Origin: LD21 sp963715785
Lineage (GTDB): Bacteria > Bacteroidota > Bacteroidia > Bacteroidales > VadinHA17
NCBI GenBank assembly: GCA_963715785.1
Contig: OY970276.1
Span: 682,001-746,000 of the forward strand
Reading direction: 5' to 3'
DNA: 64,000 nt
The number at the start of each line of letters is the position of its first letter. Position 1 is the stretch's first letter. Both the position numbers and the translations under genes were made by a program. Below the pieces are notes generated by a model. It was given only the letters and a program-made list of their open reading frames with translations. It was not told the origin of the DNA and did no database searches. This document shows, piece after piece, positions 55,412-64,000 of this stretch.

Positions 55412-56908
55412 TTATTTCGAATCATCAGCCCAGGTCACTGCCGCCCTGACAGCTCTGTTCCATCCCTTAATCAATGAATGTGTTTCCTCTTCAGCTATCT
55501 GGGGAGTAAAAATCCTGTCGGCTTCCCATTGTTTCCTTATCTCATCGATGCCGCTCCAGTACTTCACTGCGAGTCCGGCCAGGTAAGCAGCTCCAAGAGC
55601 TGTAGTTTCTGTGATTTTTGGCCTTACCACCTTTGTCTGAAGCAGATCAGACTGGAATTGCATCAGATGATTATTAACTGTTGCGCCTCCATCAACGCGC
55701 AATTCCTTGATCTCAATTCCGGAATCCTTTTCCATGGCAAGCAAAACTTCCATTGTCTGGAAAGCAATACTGTCGAGTGCAGCCCGGGCAATATGTGCTG
55801 ATGTGGTTCCCCTTGTAATGCCGACCATTGTTCCACGCGCATACTGGTTCCAGTGCGGTGCACCAAGTCCGGCAAATGCAGGCACAAAATAGACCCCCTC
55901 GCTGTCTTTTACTTTGGAAGCGAGCTTCTCAATATCAGCTGAACCTTTGATAATCCCCAAACCATCGCGAAGCCATTGTACAACTGCTCCTCCGATGAAT
56001 ATACTTCCTTCGAGAGCATATTGAGTTTCATTTCCTATTTTCCATGCAATTGTTGTCAGAAGACGACTCTTTGATTCTATTGGCTTGTTGCCGATGTTCA
56101 TCACCATAAAACACCCTGTGCCATAAGTGTTTTTAACTAATCCGGGCTCAATACACATCTGCCCGAAAAGAGCTGACTGCTGATCACCTGCTATACCGGC
56201 AACTGGTACAGGAGTGGCAAACAGGCCATTTGTAACTCCAAAAACTTCGCTTGAAGATCTGACCTCAGGCAGCATGGCGGCAGGAATGTCAAATATTCTT
56301 AATAATTCGTCATCCCATTTAAGTGTGTTGATATTAAACAGCATAGTCCTTGAGGCATTTGAGACATCTGTCACATGAAGTCGTCCCATGGTCAGATTCC
56401 AGATCAGCCAGGTATCGACAGTTCCGAAGGCCAGTTGCCCCTCCTCCGCAAGCTTTCTGGCATCCTTAACGTTATCAAGTATCCACCTGATTTTTGTTGC
56501 GGAAAAGTATGCATCGATTATCAGACCTGTCTTTTCCAGGATGCTTCTGCTGTATCCTTCATTCTTTAGCTTGTCGCAATAATCAGCAGTCCTTCTGTCT
56601 TGCCAAACGATCGCATTATGGACAGGTTTGCCTGTTTTCCTGTTCCATACCACAGTAGTCTCCCTCTGATTTGTTATTCCAATTCCGGCTATATCAGTAC
56701 TATCCAGTCCGGCTTTAGCAAGTGCTTCAGCGGCTACGCCTGCCTCAGTTGCCCATATTTCCTCGGGATCGTGCTCAACCCAGCCTGGTTTCGGAAAGAA
56801 CTGTGTAAATTCCTTTTGTGCAGTTACAAGGGGAAGCCCATTATGGTTAAATATAATTGCCCGTGAACTTGTGGTACCCTGATCAAGTGCTAAAATGTAC
56901 TCTTTCAT
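55412..56908 (-). CDS. glpK: Glycerol kinase
   Basis: GlpK phosphorylates glycerol to glycerol 3-phosphate. The 498-residue FGGY-family protein opens with LALDQGTTSSRAIIFNHNG and has GITNQRETTVVW and VWQDRRTADYC. It continues with SALFGQMCIEPGLVKNTYGTGCFM, FVPAFAGLGAPHW, and LRVDGGATVNNHLMQFQSDLL. Length is exactly that of bacterial GlpK. It lies between glpD and glpF on the - strand. Confidence 0.97.
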   Translation of the reverse strand: MKEYILALDQGTTSSRAIIFNHNGLPLVTAQKEFTQFFPKPGWVEHDPEEIWATEAGVAAEALAKAGLDSTDIAGIGITNQRETTVVWNRKTGKPVHNAIVWQDRRTADYCDKLKNEGYSRSILEKTGLIIDAYFSATKIRWILDNVKDARKLAEEGQLAFGTVDTWLIWNLTMGRLHVTDVSNASRTMLFNINTLKWDDELLRIFDIPAAMLPEVRSSSEVFGVTNGLFATPVPVAGIAGDQQSALFGQMCIEPGLVKNTYGTGCFMVMNIGNKPIESKSRLLTTIAWKIGNETQYALEGSIFIGGAVVQWLRDGLGIIKGSADIEKLASKVKDSEGVYFVPAFAGLGAPHWNQYARGTMVGITRGTTSAHIARAALDSIAFQTMEVLLAMEKDSGIEIKELRVDGGATVNNHLMQFQSDLLQTKVVRPKITETTALGAAYLAGLAVKYWSGIDEIRKQWEADRIFTPQIAEEETHSLIKGWNRAVRAAVTWADDSK

Positions 56909-56980
56909 ATTTCACTTATTATTAGATATTTGTCAAATCTTTTTCTTGCTTTCTTTTATGACTTTTTGTTTAATAGATAA

Positions 56981-56990
56981 TAAACGTTTA
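56981..56990. promoter_or_regulatory. Candidate operator upstream of glpK
   Basis: A perfect 10-bp palindrome TAAACGTTTA lies 72 bp before the glpK start, in the 167-bp gap to glpD. It has the form of a regulator half-site pair, but there is only one copy and no regulator gene nearby. Confidence 0.25.
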
Positions 56991-57075
56991 GGTTTGGCAA
57001 AAAAGTTTTTCCTCACTAAGTCAGACTAATGTCTTATCCGCAGTCCACAAAAGACCATTAAAACGAGAAGAATAA

Positions 57076-58638
57076 TCAACTTACATAATTTTTAACTAAT
57101 TGATTGTATGATTCTACCTGCTCTATAATCCAATTGCTATCATAACCCAGTTCCTTCGCCATTATTTCAGCAACTTCGGGTGCTATTTCTGCACTCACTC
57201 GCGCATTCAGAAACAGGGAACGGGTTCTTCTGGCAAGGATATCCTCAATACCTACAGGCATTTCATTCCTGCAGATCCAGATAATCTCTGCTCTGGTATA
57301 GGGCAGCCTTTGATCAATAGCTATGCCCAGTTCAGGCTTTGCCGTTATTATTTTTCCGATTTCATTGCTGTCATCTCCATACATGTGATACTTTCCTGTC
57401 AGCTCAGCTGAAGTAAGTGATGTCAGCTTCAGGGTTGATGTGATGCATTTCGCTTTGGGTATCAGACCTGTTTTAATGGCGGTATCCAGAGTCTCTTCAG
57501 CCATACGGCGATATGTGGTCCATTTACCTCCTATAATGGTAATAAGCCCCGAAGGTGAGAGTGTGATCTTATGTCTTCGCGAGACTTCCTTTGTTGATCC
57601 CGGATTGTCAGGATTCGCGGCTAGCGGGCGCAATCCGGCAAAAACACAGAGGATGTCCTCATGTCGCGGAGGCTTCACAAGATATTTTTCTGCTGTCTTT
57701 AATATAAAATCGATTTCCTGTTCGAGAGCAACAGGCTCAATAGAAATTTTATCAAGAGGTGTATCGGTGGTACCGATAACAACCTCATCGTACCATGGGA
57801 TAGCAAAGAGAACCCTTCCATCATCGGTTTTTGGAATCATAATTGCCGAATCGCTATTCAAAAAGGATTTGTCGAGGACTATATGTACACCCTGACTGGG
57901 CCTGATAGTCGGTTTTGATTCCGGATTATCCATTCTTGCGATCTCATCTGCAAATACGCCTGTAGCATTAATTACCACTCTTGACCTGATTTTAAATTCC
58001 TCCCCGGTAACCTGGTTCAGGCATGAAACACCAGTTACCTTACCCTCTTCATCCTTCAGAAGACCGGACACTTTGAAATAGTTCAATACCAGGCCACCCA
58101 TGCCTGCGGTGGATTGTGCCAGTGCAAAAGCCATTCTTGAATCATCGAACTGGCCATCGTGATAAACAATTCCACCTTTTAATCCTTTTGATTTCAACAC
58201 AGGAAGACGTGCGAGGGTCTTTTCCTTATTGATAAAATACGATTTCCCCATGCTTAAGCGTCCTGCCAGAAGATCATAAAATTTAAGGCCAACTGTATAA
58301 ACAAAAGCATCAATGGAGGTATATACCGGAATAATAAATTCCTGATTACGGGTCAGATGTGGTGCATTTTTCAGCATAAGACCCCGTTCATGTAATGCTT
58401 CCATCACAAGCAGGAGGTCACCCTGGGCCATATATCGCACGCCCCCGTGAACAAGTTTTGTACTTCGTGAGGAAGTAGCCCCGGCAAAATCAGATTGTTC
58501 AAGCAATATTGTACTATAACCTCGCGAAACACTGTCATGGGCAATGCCGAGGCCTGTAGCCCCACCGCCAATAACGATTACATCCCAAACCTTATCTGTT
58601 TGTTTTCTTAGTTCTTCGACTTGAAGGAGGCGATTCAT
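57076..58638 (-). CDS. glpD: FAD-dependent glycerol-3-phosphate dehydrogenase
   Basis: GlpD oxidises glycerol 3-phosphate to dihydroxyacetone phosphate and passes electrons to the quinone pool at the inner membrane. The Met at 58638 is preferred because MNRLLQVEELRKQ leads directly into the FAD motif VIGGGATGLGIAHD; a frame from 58698 adds 20 hydrophobic residues with no signal logic. The 520-residue protein has the family segments SSRSTKLVHGGVRY, GGIVYHDGQFDDSRM, VINATGVFAD, and FAGLRPLA, with a helical C-terminal domain. It is the first of the glp genes. Confidence 0.95.
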   Translation of the reverse strand: MNRLLQVEELRKQTDKVWDVIVIGGGATGLGIAHDSVSRGYSTILLEQSDFAGATSSRSTKLVHGGVRYMAQGDLLLVMEALHERGLMLKNAPHLTRNQEFIIPVYTSIDAFVYTVGLKFYDLLAGRLSMGKSYFINKEKTLARLPVLKSKGLKGGIVYHDGQFDDSRMAFALAQSTAGMGGLVLNYFKVSGLLKDEEGKVTGVSCLNQVTGEEFKIRSRVVINATGVFADEIARMDNPESKPTIRPSQGVHIVLDKSFLNSDSAIMIPKTDDGRVLFAIPWYDEVVIGTTDTPLDKISIEPVALEQEIDFILKTAEKYLVKPPRHEDILCVFAGLRPLAANPDNPGSTKEVSRRHKITLSPSGLITIIGGKWTTYRRMAEETLDTAIKTGLIPKAKCITSTLKLTSLTSAELTGKYHMYGDDSNEIGKIITAKPELGIAIDQRLPYTRAEIIWICRNEMPVGIEDILARRTRSLFLNARVSAEIAPEVAEIMAKELGYDSNWIIEQVESYNQLVKNYVS

Positions 58639-58747
58639 TACAGGTCCGATTTTGATAATAATTATACGGAGAAATTTCCGGATTACAAACAAAATCAATA
58701 CTACTAATTTGTTCTTAATTACTTTAAGGGAAATAATAAGAACTTAC

Positions 58748-58800
58748 ACAGAGAACACAGAGAAGCACAGAGTTATACAGAGAAGAACAGAGAGCCACAG
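58748..58800. repeat. Phased ACAG(AG) repeat
   Basis: ACAG starts at 58748, 58757, 58767, 58777, 58787 and 58797, a spacing of 9 then 10 bp, about one helical turn. It lies in the gap between the phosphatase gene stop and the glpD start. Confidence 0.7.
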
Positions 58801-58826
58801 TGAAAAAACACACGAATAAAACAGAT

Positions 58827-60098
58827 TTATCTGAGCATCCCTTTTATATGTTTTGGATCTCCATCATTCTTAGCTGGCGTGATTTTAAGAATCGTGCAGA
58901 TGAGGTCATAGATATCAACATTATTTAAGTCCCTGAACCTGTAATTTTTTTTAAATGAGGGACCTGCTGCATAGAAAATCGAAAACATATCGGAATTCGA
59001 ATTATCATAACCATGGGCTCCTCCTCTGAGAGCAGAGCCATTGGGCTTCGTGCCAATACTCCATGAACTGTCAGCCACAACCACAATATCCGGAATACGA
59101 GGATTTGTTCCATAATGCCATTTTGCTGGAAGGTCTGCTTTATTCCACGCTTTCAGTCCTTTTGTTTTGTTGAGCAGCAAAAGAACACTGTCCTTTTTCC
59201 CTGCAGCGGGATTAATAAGATATACTGGATTTCCTCCGGAGATAGAAGCTATCATCCTGTTGGGGACTATCGATTTAATATTCACATACCTGTCGGCGGA
59301 AATAGCTTCCATCCCATGATCTGATACTATTATCAGGTTAATCTTTTTTGCAACAGGCAATGCGGAAAGCTTTGTCCTAAGGACTCCCATAAGACTATCA
59401 AGCCTTTCAACGGTCCTGCGGGTTTGAGGCGATACCGGGCCAAACTTGTGGCCTGTTTCGTCGGGTTCGTTGAAATATAAAGTAATAAGGCCAGGGCGCT
59501 TCTCAGCAGGATAGCCAAGCCATTTCACTACGGTATCGATCCTTGCCTCAAAAGTTACTGATTCATCATATTTTTTCCAGTAGGTAGGATGCATACCGCA
59601 AACCGGTGCTTCAGAACCAACCCAAAAGAACGAAGCTGACATTATTCCCTGTTTTTCAGCTGTTACCCAAATTGGTTCACCTCCATAAAAGGCGGGATTC
59701 TCAACTGCACTCCTGTCTCCCATCCTGTAAAAAAGTCCGAGATCGGGAGCTGGAAAGCTATTGTCAATCAAGCCATGGTGATCGGGGTACAGACCTGTAG
59801 CAATTGAATAATGATTAGGGAAGGTTACTGTTGGAAATGAGGAATACATTCTTTCAGCATTGACTCCGTCTTTCGCCAGCTTGTTAAGGTTTGGCGTATT
59901 GTACATTTTTGAATAATCCCATCTGAAGGCATCCAGAGAAACAAGGAGCACGTAATTTTTGTATGGTTTGCGGCCATCTTTCGTGAATGAGGTCAGAATC
60001 GTGAGGCATGTCAGCAAAATAATTGCAAAGGCAGAGCCGCCTGTCAACCTCTTATAATGCGTATCAGATTGTAATTCAGAGTGAAGCTTATCGGTCAT
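58827..60098 (-). CDS. Nucleotide pyrophosphatase/phosphodiesterase-like alkaline phosphatase family enzyme
   Basis: This 423-residue protein has one N-terminal hydrophobic segment (about 22-37) that anchors or exports it. The NPP signature is clear: LVSLDAFRWDY (metal ligand Asp56), FPTVTFPNHYSIATGLYP with nucleophile Thr92, DEPDETGHKFGP, IIVSDHGME and GAHGYDN, giving the six Asp/His ligands of the two-zinc site. Relatives cleave phosphodiesters of nucleotides or phospholipid head groups. Being next to glpD/K/F, it could supply glycerol phosphate from glycerophosphodiesters; this is inference. Confidence 0.88.
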   Translation of the reverse strand: MTDKLHSELQSDTHYKRLTGGSAFAIILLTCLTILTSFTKDGRKPYKNYVLLVSLDAFRWDYSKMYNTPNLNKLAKDGVNAERMYSSFPTVTFPNHYSIATGLYPDHHGLIDNSFPAPDLGLFYRMGDRSAVENPAFYGGEPIWVTAEKQGIMSASFFWVGSEAPVCGMHPTYWKKYDESVTFEARIDTVVKWLGYPAEKRPGLITLYFNEPDETGHKFGPVSPQTRRTVERLDSLMGVLRTKLSALPVAKKINLIIVSDHGMEAISADRYVNIKSIVPNRMIASISGGNPVYLINPAAGKKDSVLLLLNKTKGLKAWNKADLPAKWHYGTNPRIPDIVVVADSSWSIGTKPNGSALRGGAHGYDNSNSDMFSIFYAAGPSFKKNYRFRDLNNVDIYDLICTILKITPAKNDGDPKHIKGMLR

Positions 60099-60283
60099 TT
60101 AAGATTAATTTTGTGAGGCTAATATACAGTAATTAATTCTACTCTTAAATACATAGCCCTGTCCCTGTTGAATTTTCTGTTTTCAGCTTTAAGGGGATAT
60201 TACTCACCTGCTCACCGGGAACCGGGGATTACTGCAAATATTGCAGTATCATATTGGGATTACCGTGAATATATTTATTTCTG

Positions 60284-61396
60284 TCAAAACTTCAGGCATG
60301 ATGGAGTGTCAAGCTTGTATTGCTTTGAAGTTTCAACAGGCATTCCTGTTTTTTCATCAATTTTGAATAGAGTAATATCCCCTGATTTCTGATTCCCGAC
60401 CAGCAGAAATTTTCCTGAAGGATCTATTACGAAATTCCTTGGCCAGTCCCCACCACAGGGGGTCCGTCCTGAAGGAGTGAGCTTACCGTCAGCTCCGACT
60501 TTAAAGATTGCAATAGTATTTTCTCCCCTGTTTGATCCGTAGAAGTAATGTTCGTCTCTTCCAAGATGAATATCGGCGCTGGCGCTCTCTCCCTCAAAAT
60601 CCTTTGCAAGGGTTGTAAGAGTCTGGATAGCCTTTAATCCTCCTTTAGGATCAACATCAAACACCATAATAGTTGAATTAAGTTCAAATATTACGTACAT
60701 TTTTGTTCCCCTGGCATTGAATACAAAATGCCGCGGGCCTGATCCGTCAGGGGTGTTGACAATACCATTTTCAGTCTGTTTCAGATGACCCGCTGATTCA
60801 TCAAAGTCATAAATGATTATATGGTCAAGACCCAGGTCAGTCAGATAAACCTTCTTACCAGCAGGGTCAAATGAGATCATGTGGGGATGAGAGACTTTGC
60901 CGTTACTAACAGGAAATGAAATGGTATCGGTTACCATTTCCGGCAGTCCGTTTTCATCGAGCTTTACCACTGCTATGGAACTGCTGGAATAGCTTGCCAT
61001 TAATAGATAATCTTCCCGGGGAGACAGGGAAATAAAACAGGGTCCTCCATCAGGTACAACGAGGTCCTTAACCTTTTCAAGCCCCCCGGTCTCAGGAGTA
61101 TATTTTAAGGCAGTCACTCCGCCTCCTTTTGCTCCATTGAATTCCATAACTTCATTCGCAGCATAGACTAGATTTTTCTTTTTTGAAATACAAAAATACG
61201 AAGGATCCGGTCCGCCATCGGTTGCTGTTAATAGTTTGAATGTACCTGCAGTGCGGTTGAGATCAAAGACATACATTCCTTTTTCACCGTTTTCGGTATA
61301 GGTTCCGGCAAATAGCCGGATTGTCTGGCTGTAAGATGATCCTGTCAACATCATAAACAGTGTGATAATGAAAATTATATTAATTGCTTTTTTCAT
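60284..61396 (-). CDS. Exported lactonase of the YbhE/6-phosphogluconolactonase beta-propeller family
   Basis: This 370-residue protein has a signal peptide (1-23, ending SYSQ). Seven propeller blades follow with family repeats such as LFAGTYTENGEKGMYVFDLN, FISLSPREDYLLMASYSSSSI, GSGPRHFVFNARGTKMYV and GGDWPRNFVIDPSGKFLLVGNQKSGDI. Cytosolic members hydrolyse 6-phosphogluconolactone; this one is exported, so its substrate is more likely an unphosphorylated aldonolactone. It lies next to exported sugar isomerase-like and oxidoreductase genes. Confidence 0.88.
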   Translation of the reverse strand: MKKAINIIFIITLFMMLTGSSYSQTIRLFAGTYTENGEKGMYVFDLNRTAGTFKLLTATDGGPDPSYFCISKKKNLVYAANEVMEFNGAKGGGVTALKYTPETGGLEKVKDLVVPDGGPCFISLSPREDYLLMASYSSSSIAVVKLDENGLPEMVTDTISFPVSNGKVSHPHMISFDPAGKKVYLTDLGLDHIIIYDFDESAGHLKQTENGIVNTPDGSGPRHFVFNARGTKMYVIFELNSTIMVFDVDPKGGLKAIQTLTTLAKDFEGESASADIHLGRDEHYFYGSNRGENTIAIFKVGADGKLTPSGRTPCGGDWPRNFVIDPSGKFLLVGNQKSGDITLFKIDEKTGMPVETSKQYKLDTPSCLKF

Positions 61397-61499
61397 ATTA
61401 AGGTAATTTACGAGAGCAAAGATCGTAAAGATTTATGCAATAGCTTCTGCTGTATTTAAAAAAGATTGCTGAATTTGTCCGGCAGATGATCTTAATATT

Positions 61500-62444
61500 T
61501 TAATCTTCAAAACTGTCGCATTCGCGATATGCCTGAATAACATGATCCTCGCCTTCCTTTCCCTTCATACTCATTCCATGTTCCATGCAAAGGACTCCAT
61601 CATACTTGCGGCTATGAATATATCTGAAAACATTTTTAAAGTTTATCTCCCCGGTGGTTGGTTCATTGCGACCCGGGTTATCTCCCAGATGAAAAGCAGC
61701 AATTTCGCTCCAGGCGGTCTCAATATTCGGGATGAGATTGCCTTCTGTTATCTGCTGATGGTAAATATCATCAACGATCTTGCAGGAGGGCCTGTTAACT
61801 GCACGGCAGATTGAGTAGGCCTGGGGAATTCCGTTCAAAAACAGACCCGGATGGTCATGAATAGTGTTCAATGGTTCCAGAACAATTGTTAATCCTGCAG
61901 GTTCCATAATATCGCAGCAGTATCTGAGATTGTCGATTACATTTGCTGTCTGAAAATCTCTGTGAAGTCTTTCATCGTATCTGCCCGGAACAACAAGTGC
62001 CCATTTTACTCCGGTACGTTTACCGACTTCAACCCCTTCTTTCATTTTGTTAATAAGCATGTCTTTAATTTCAGGCTTATTAAGGACAAGAGAGGTCACA
62101 GCAAAATCGGCATAGAGCACAAAGGGACCAAGCTCCATACCCAAACGCTGCATTTCATTTGCGATTTTCACCTGGTCTTCAGGAGGTCTTGACATAAGTC
62201 CATTATCAAACATGGCTCTGAACCCCATATCGTGGCAGAACTTAATGTTGTCGACGATATCATTGCCGGCGTGCTCATGAAACATCTCCATGCCTGGTGC
62301 ATATTTCAGCCTGAACGGAGCAACGGCATCGGTCACTTTTTGCTTTTTCAGGATTGTAATATTCCCAAAAACTGCGGGAGCAGCTAAGATAGCGGCTCCC
62401 GTAGCAGTAGTTTTTTTAATAAAGTTCCTTCTTGATTGATCCAT
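61500..62444 (-). CDS. Tat-exported TIM-barrel sugar isomerase/epimerase-like protein
   Basis: This 314-residue protein starts with a Tat signal (SRRNFIKKTTATGAAI). It continues as an AP-endonuclease-2-type TIM barrel of the hydroxypyruvate isomerase group: GFRAMFDNGL, LTIVLEPLN (metal Glu), CKIVDDIYHQQI (Asp/His), AFHLGDNPGRNEPTTGEINF and GVLCMEHGMS (final Glu). The metal ligands of this family appear intact. It lies 20 bp downstream of the Gfo/Idh/MocA gene and probably acts on the same sugar in the periplasm. Confidence 0.87.
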   Translation of the reverse strand: MDQSRRNFIKKTTATGAAILAAPAVFGNITILKKQKVTDAVAPFRLKYAPGMEMFHEHAGNDIVDNIKFCHDMGFRAMFDNGLMSRPPEDQVKIANEMQRLGMELGPFVLYADFAVTSLVLNKPEIKDMLINKMKEGVEVGKRTGVKWALVVPGRYDERLHRDFQTANVIDNLRYCCDIMEPAGLTIVLEPLNTIHDHPGLFLNGIPQAYSICRAVNRPSCKIVDDIYHQQITEGNLIPNIETAWSEIAAFHLGDNPGRNEPTTGEINFKNVFRYIHSRKYDGVLCMEHGMSMKGKEGEDHVIQAYRECDSFED

Positions 62445-62464
62445 AATTTCAGTTTTGGGAAATT

Positions 62465-63823
62465 CTATAATTTTTCGCCAGGTTCAGGAACATAGGCTTC
62501 TCCGGCAAATGGCACGGATTTATCGACGTCGACGGGGCCTAATACAAATACTTTTGGGCCCAGCTTGAGGTCGGAATTCATCATCTCCTCGTAAGAGGTC
62601 TCCTTGCCGGTGTATGCAGAAATACGCCCCATAATGGCAGCCATAGTGGATACAGCAGTATTTTCAGCCTCATTTATAGGTTTGCCCGTCCTGATAGCGG
62701 TCACAAGGTCAATATGTTCCTGCACATACGGGTCGACGCTTACCTGTGTTGTCGGCTTGCCATCTTTATCTTTTGGATACTCATAATTCCATACCGGGTT
62801 TCCCGCAAGATCAACGATTGCATTCTGACAGTTACTTGATCCCCTGGTTCCCTGGACTCTCTCAGAAACATTATTTATACAGCCATTTATCTGGCGGCAC
62901 ATACTATGAAAATGCATGCCGTTTTCGAAAGTAAAATCAACGCCGAAATTATCATACTGGTTTCCTGTTACACGGCGCAACCTTGATCCGAATCCCACTG
63001 CTTTTACCGGATGAGATCCGGTGAACCAGTTCATGACATCAAGGTTATGAACATGCTGTTCAACTATATGATCACCTGAAAGCCAGGTCCAGTTGACCCA
63101 GTTACGGATCATATATTCCATTTCACTCCATGTCGCATTAGGATCACGATGCCATAATTTGCCTCCGTTCCAGTATACATTGCCTCCGGTGATATCGCCG
63201 ATTGAGCCTTCCGACACTTTCTGCCATGTTGCGACATAATCGCGCTGGTGACGGCGCTGTGTACCGGTAACAATGCACAACTCCATTCCTTTGGCTTTCT
63301 GCGCGGTAGCCATCACCGATCTTGCTCCCACCGGATCGACAGCTACAGGTTTTTCTGCGAAGACATGCTTTTTAGCCTGTATGGCAGCTGCAAGATGATC
63401 GGGACGGAAAGAAGGAGGTGTGGCAAGGATTACCAGGTCAACCCCTGCATCAAGGACTTTCTGATAAGCATCAAAGCCTGTGAAACATTTTTCGACAGGG
63501 ATGTCCTGCCCTTTTTGTTTCAAAATCTCTGCCCGGCAGGAATCGATACGATCCTGAAAAATGTCTCCGAGAGCCACGATCTGAAGATTCGGACCTGCGC
63601 TCAGGAAATTAATTGCCGCTCCGGTGCCTCTGCCACCGCATCCTATTAAACCGGCTTTCAGAACTGGCCCGTCAGGAGCCTGGTCGAGCATGGTTGGGAT
63701 AGGAACAGTCTTTTTTGATTCACGTGAACAGCTGGTTATGAGTGTCGGGACTATAACCCCTGCAACTCCGACAGTTGCTGCTTTGCCAAGAAAAGTACGT
63801 CTTGAAATGCTTGATTTTTTCAT
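62465..63823 (-). CDS. Tat-exported Gfo/Idh/MocA-family oxidoreductase, probable lipoprotein
   Basis: This 452-residue enzyme has a Tat signal (SRRTFLGKAATVG) that ends in LITSC, so it may be both Tat-exported and lipid-anchored. The Rossmann domain has LIGCGGRGTGAA and HVFAEKPVAVDP, the family's EKP motif. The C-terminal domain includes WLSGDHIVEQHVHNLDVMNWF with the usual catalytic His region. Family members oxidise or reduce sugar hydroxyls with tightly held NAD(P). It is the first gene of a three-gene exported set (oxidoreductase, isomerase-like, lactonase). 177 bp to the window end hold no gene. Confidence 0.9.
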   Translation of the reverse strand: MKKSSISRRTFLGKAATVGVAGVIVPTLITSCSRESKKTVPIPTMLDQAPDGPVLKAGLIGCGGRGTGAAINFLSAGPNLQIVALGDIFQDRIDSCRAEILKQKGQDIPVEKCFTGFDAYQKVLDAGVDLVILATPPSFRPDHLAAAIQAKKHVFAEKPVAVDPVGARSVMATAQKAKGMELCIVTGTQRRHQRDYVATWQKVSEGSIGDITGGNVYWNGGKLWHRDPNATWSEMEYMIRNWVNWTWLSGDHIVEQHVHNLDVMNWFTGSHPVKAVGFGSRLRRVTGNQYDNFGVDFTFENGMHFHSMCRQINGCINNVSERVQGTRGSSNCQNAIVDLAGNPVWNYEYPKDKDGKPTTQVSVDPYVQEHIDLVTAIRTGKPINEAENTAVSTMAAIMGRISAYTGKETSYEEMMNSDLKLGPKVFVLGPVDVDKSVPFAGEAYVPEPGEKL

Positions 63824-64000
63824 GTCAGATTAGATTTATAGGGACTTCTGGAAATAGATTATGTAAGTAAGTTCGGTATGTAATCAAATGTAAATATTGG
63901 CATTTAAAAAAGCAAATTAATAATGTCTTTTAATCTATTTTAACAATCATGGCAGCCTTTTGTACTTTTTATTCATTTATGCTGCTAAGTCAGGAAGATG

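Overview
The window reads as a Bacteroidota chromosome segment, probably Bacteroidales- or Marinilabiliales-like. The evidence is a SusC/SusD starch locus, a SprA protein of the type IX secretion system (T9SS), a secreted amylase with a T9SS C-terminal sorting domain, MqnC of the futalosine menaquinone route, many small lipoproteins, and promoter-like sites of the Bacteroidota TTTG / TAnnTTTG type. No 16S gene or other marker allows a genus call. All large reading frames are intact.

0-17 kb is a starch/maltose utilisation locus. On the + strand lie susC (cut by the window edge), susD, a SusE-like and a SusF-like lipoprotein, then a T9SS-exported GH13 amylase. Converging on them from the - strand is a five-gene unit: MFS sugar transporter, beta-phosphoglucomutase, GH65 phosphorylase, a lipoprotein GH13 and a periplasmic GH13. 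Together they give a full route: glycan binding and cleavage at the surface, import by SusCD, periplasmic trimming, transport of maltose into the cytoplasm, phosphorolysis to glucose plus beta-glucose 1-phosphate, and conversion to glucose 6-phosphate. No regulator gene is present, but a LacI-type palindrome lies upstream of the transporter gene.

17-33 kb is mostly core functions: leucyl aminopeptidase-pdxA-ruvA-sprA as one - strand run, mqnC on the + strand, then tatA, rseP, dxr, an M23 peptidase and an unusual superoxide reductase on the - strand. 33-37 kb is a tight, partly overlapping - strand operon of envelope proteins of unknown role (a LolA-like protein, two related TPR proteins with a membrane tail, a helical secreted protein and a secreted YidD-like protein), followed by a small membrane protein.

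37.5-42.3 kb is the accessory part. An initiator tRNA-Met with its own promoter and terminator is followed by 111-bp tandem repeats rich in hairpins. A 330-bp block from the tRNA 3' flank recurs 3 kb away, and the two copies bracket a GH5 endoglucanase and a CBM6 protein. Six copies of a C6/G6-run palindrome and a small fragment matching the GH5 gene lie in the same stretch.

41-64 kb holds housekeeping and carbohydrate genes: gpmA, a GH20 hexosaminidase with a DUF5009 acyltransferase-like membrane protein, a FISUMP lipoprotein, a steroid-reductase/SDR pair, a TPR protein, a PKD lipoprotein, a lipocalin, a DUF362 protein, glpD-glpK-glpF for glycerol, a nucleotide pyrophosphatase/phosphodiesterase-type phosphatase, and three exported sugar-metabolism enzymes. 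Two of those three have Tat signals, which fits the tatA gene at 28.9 kb.
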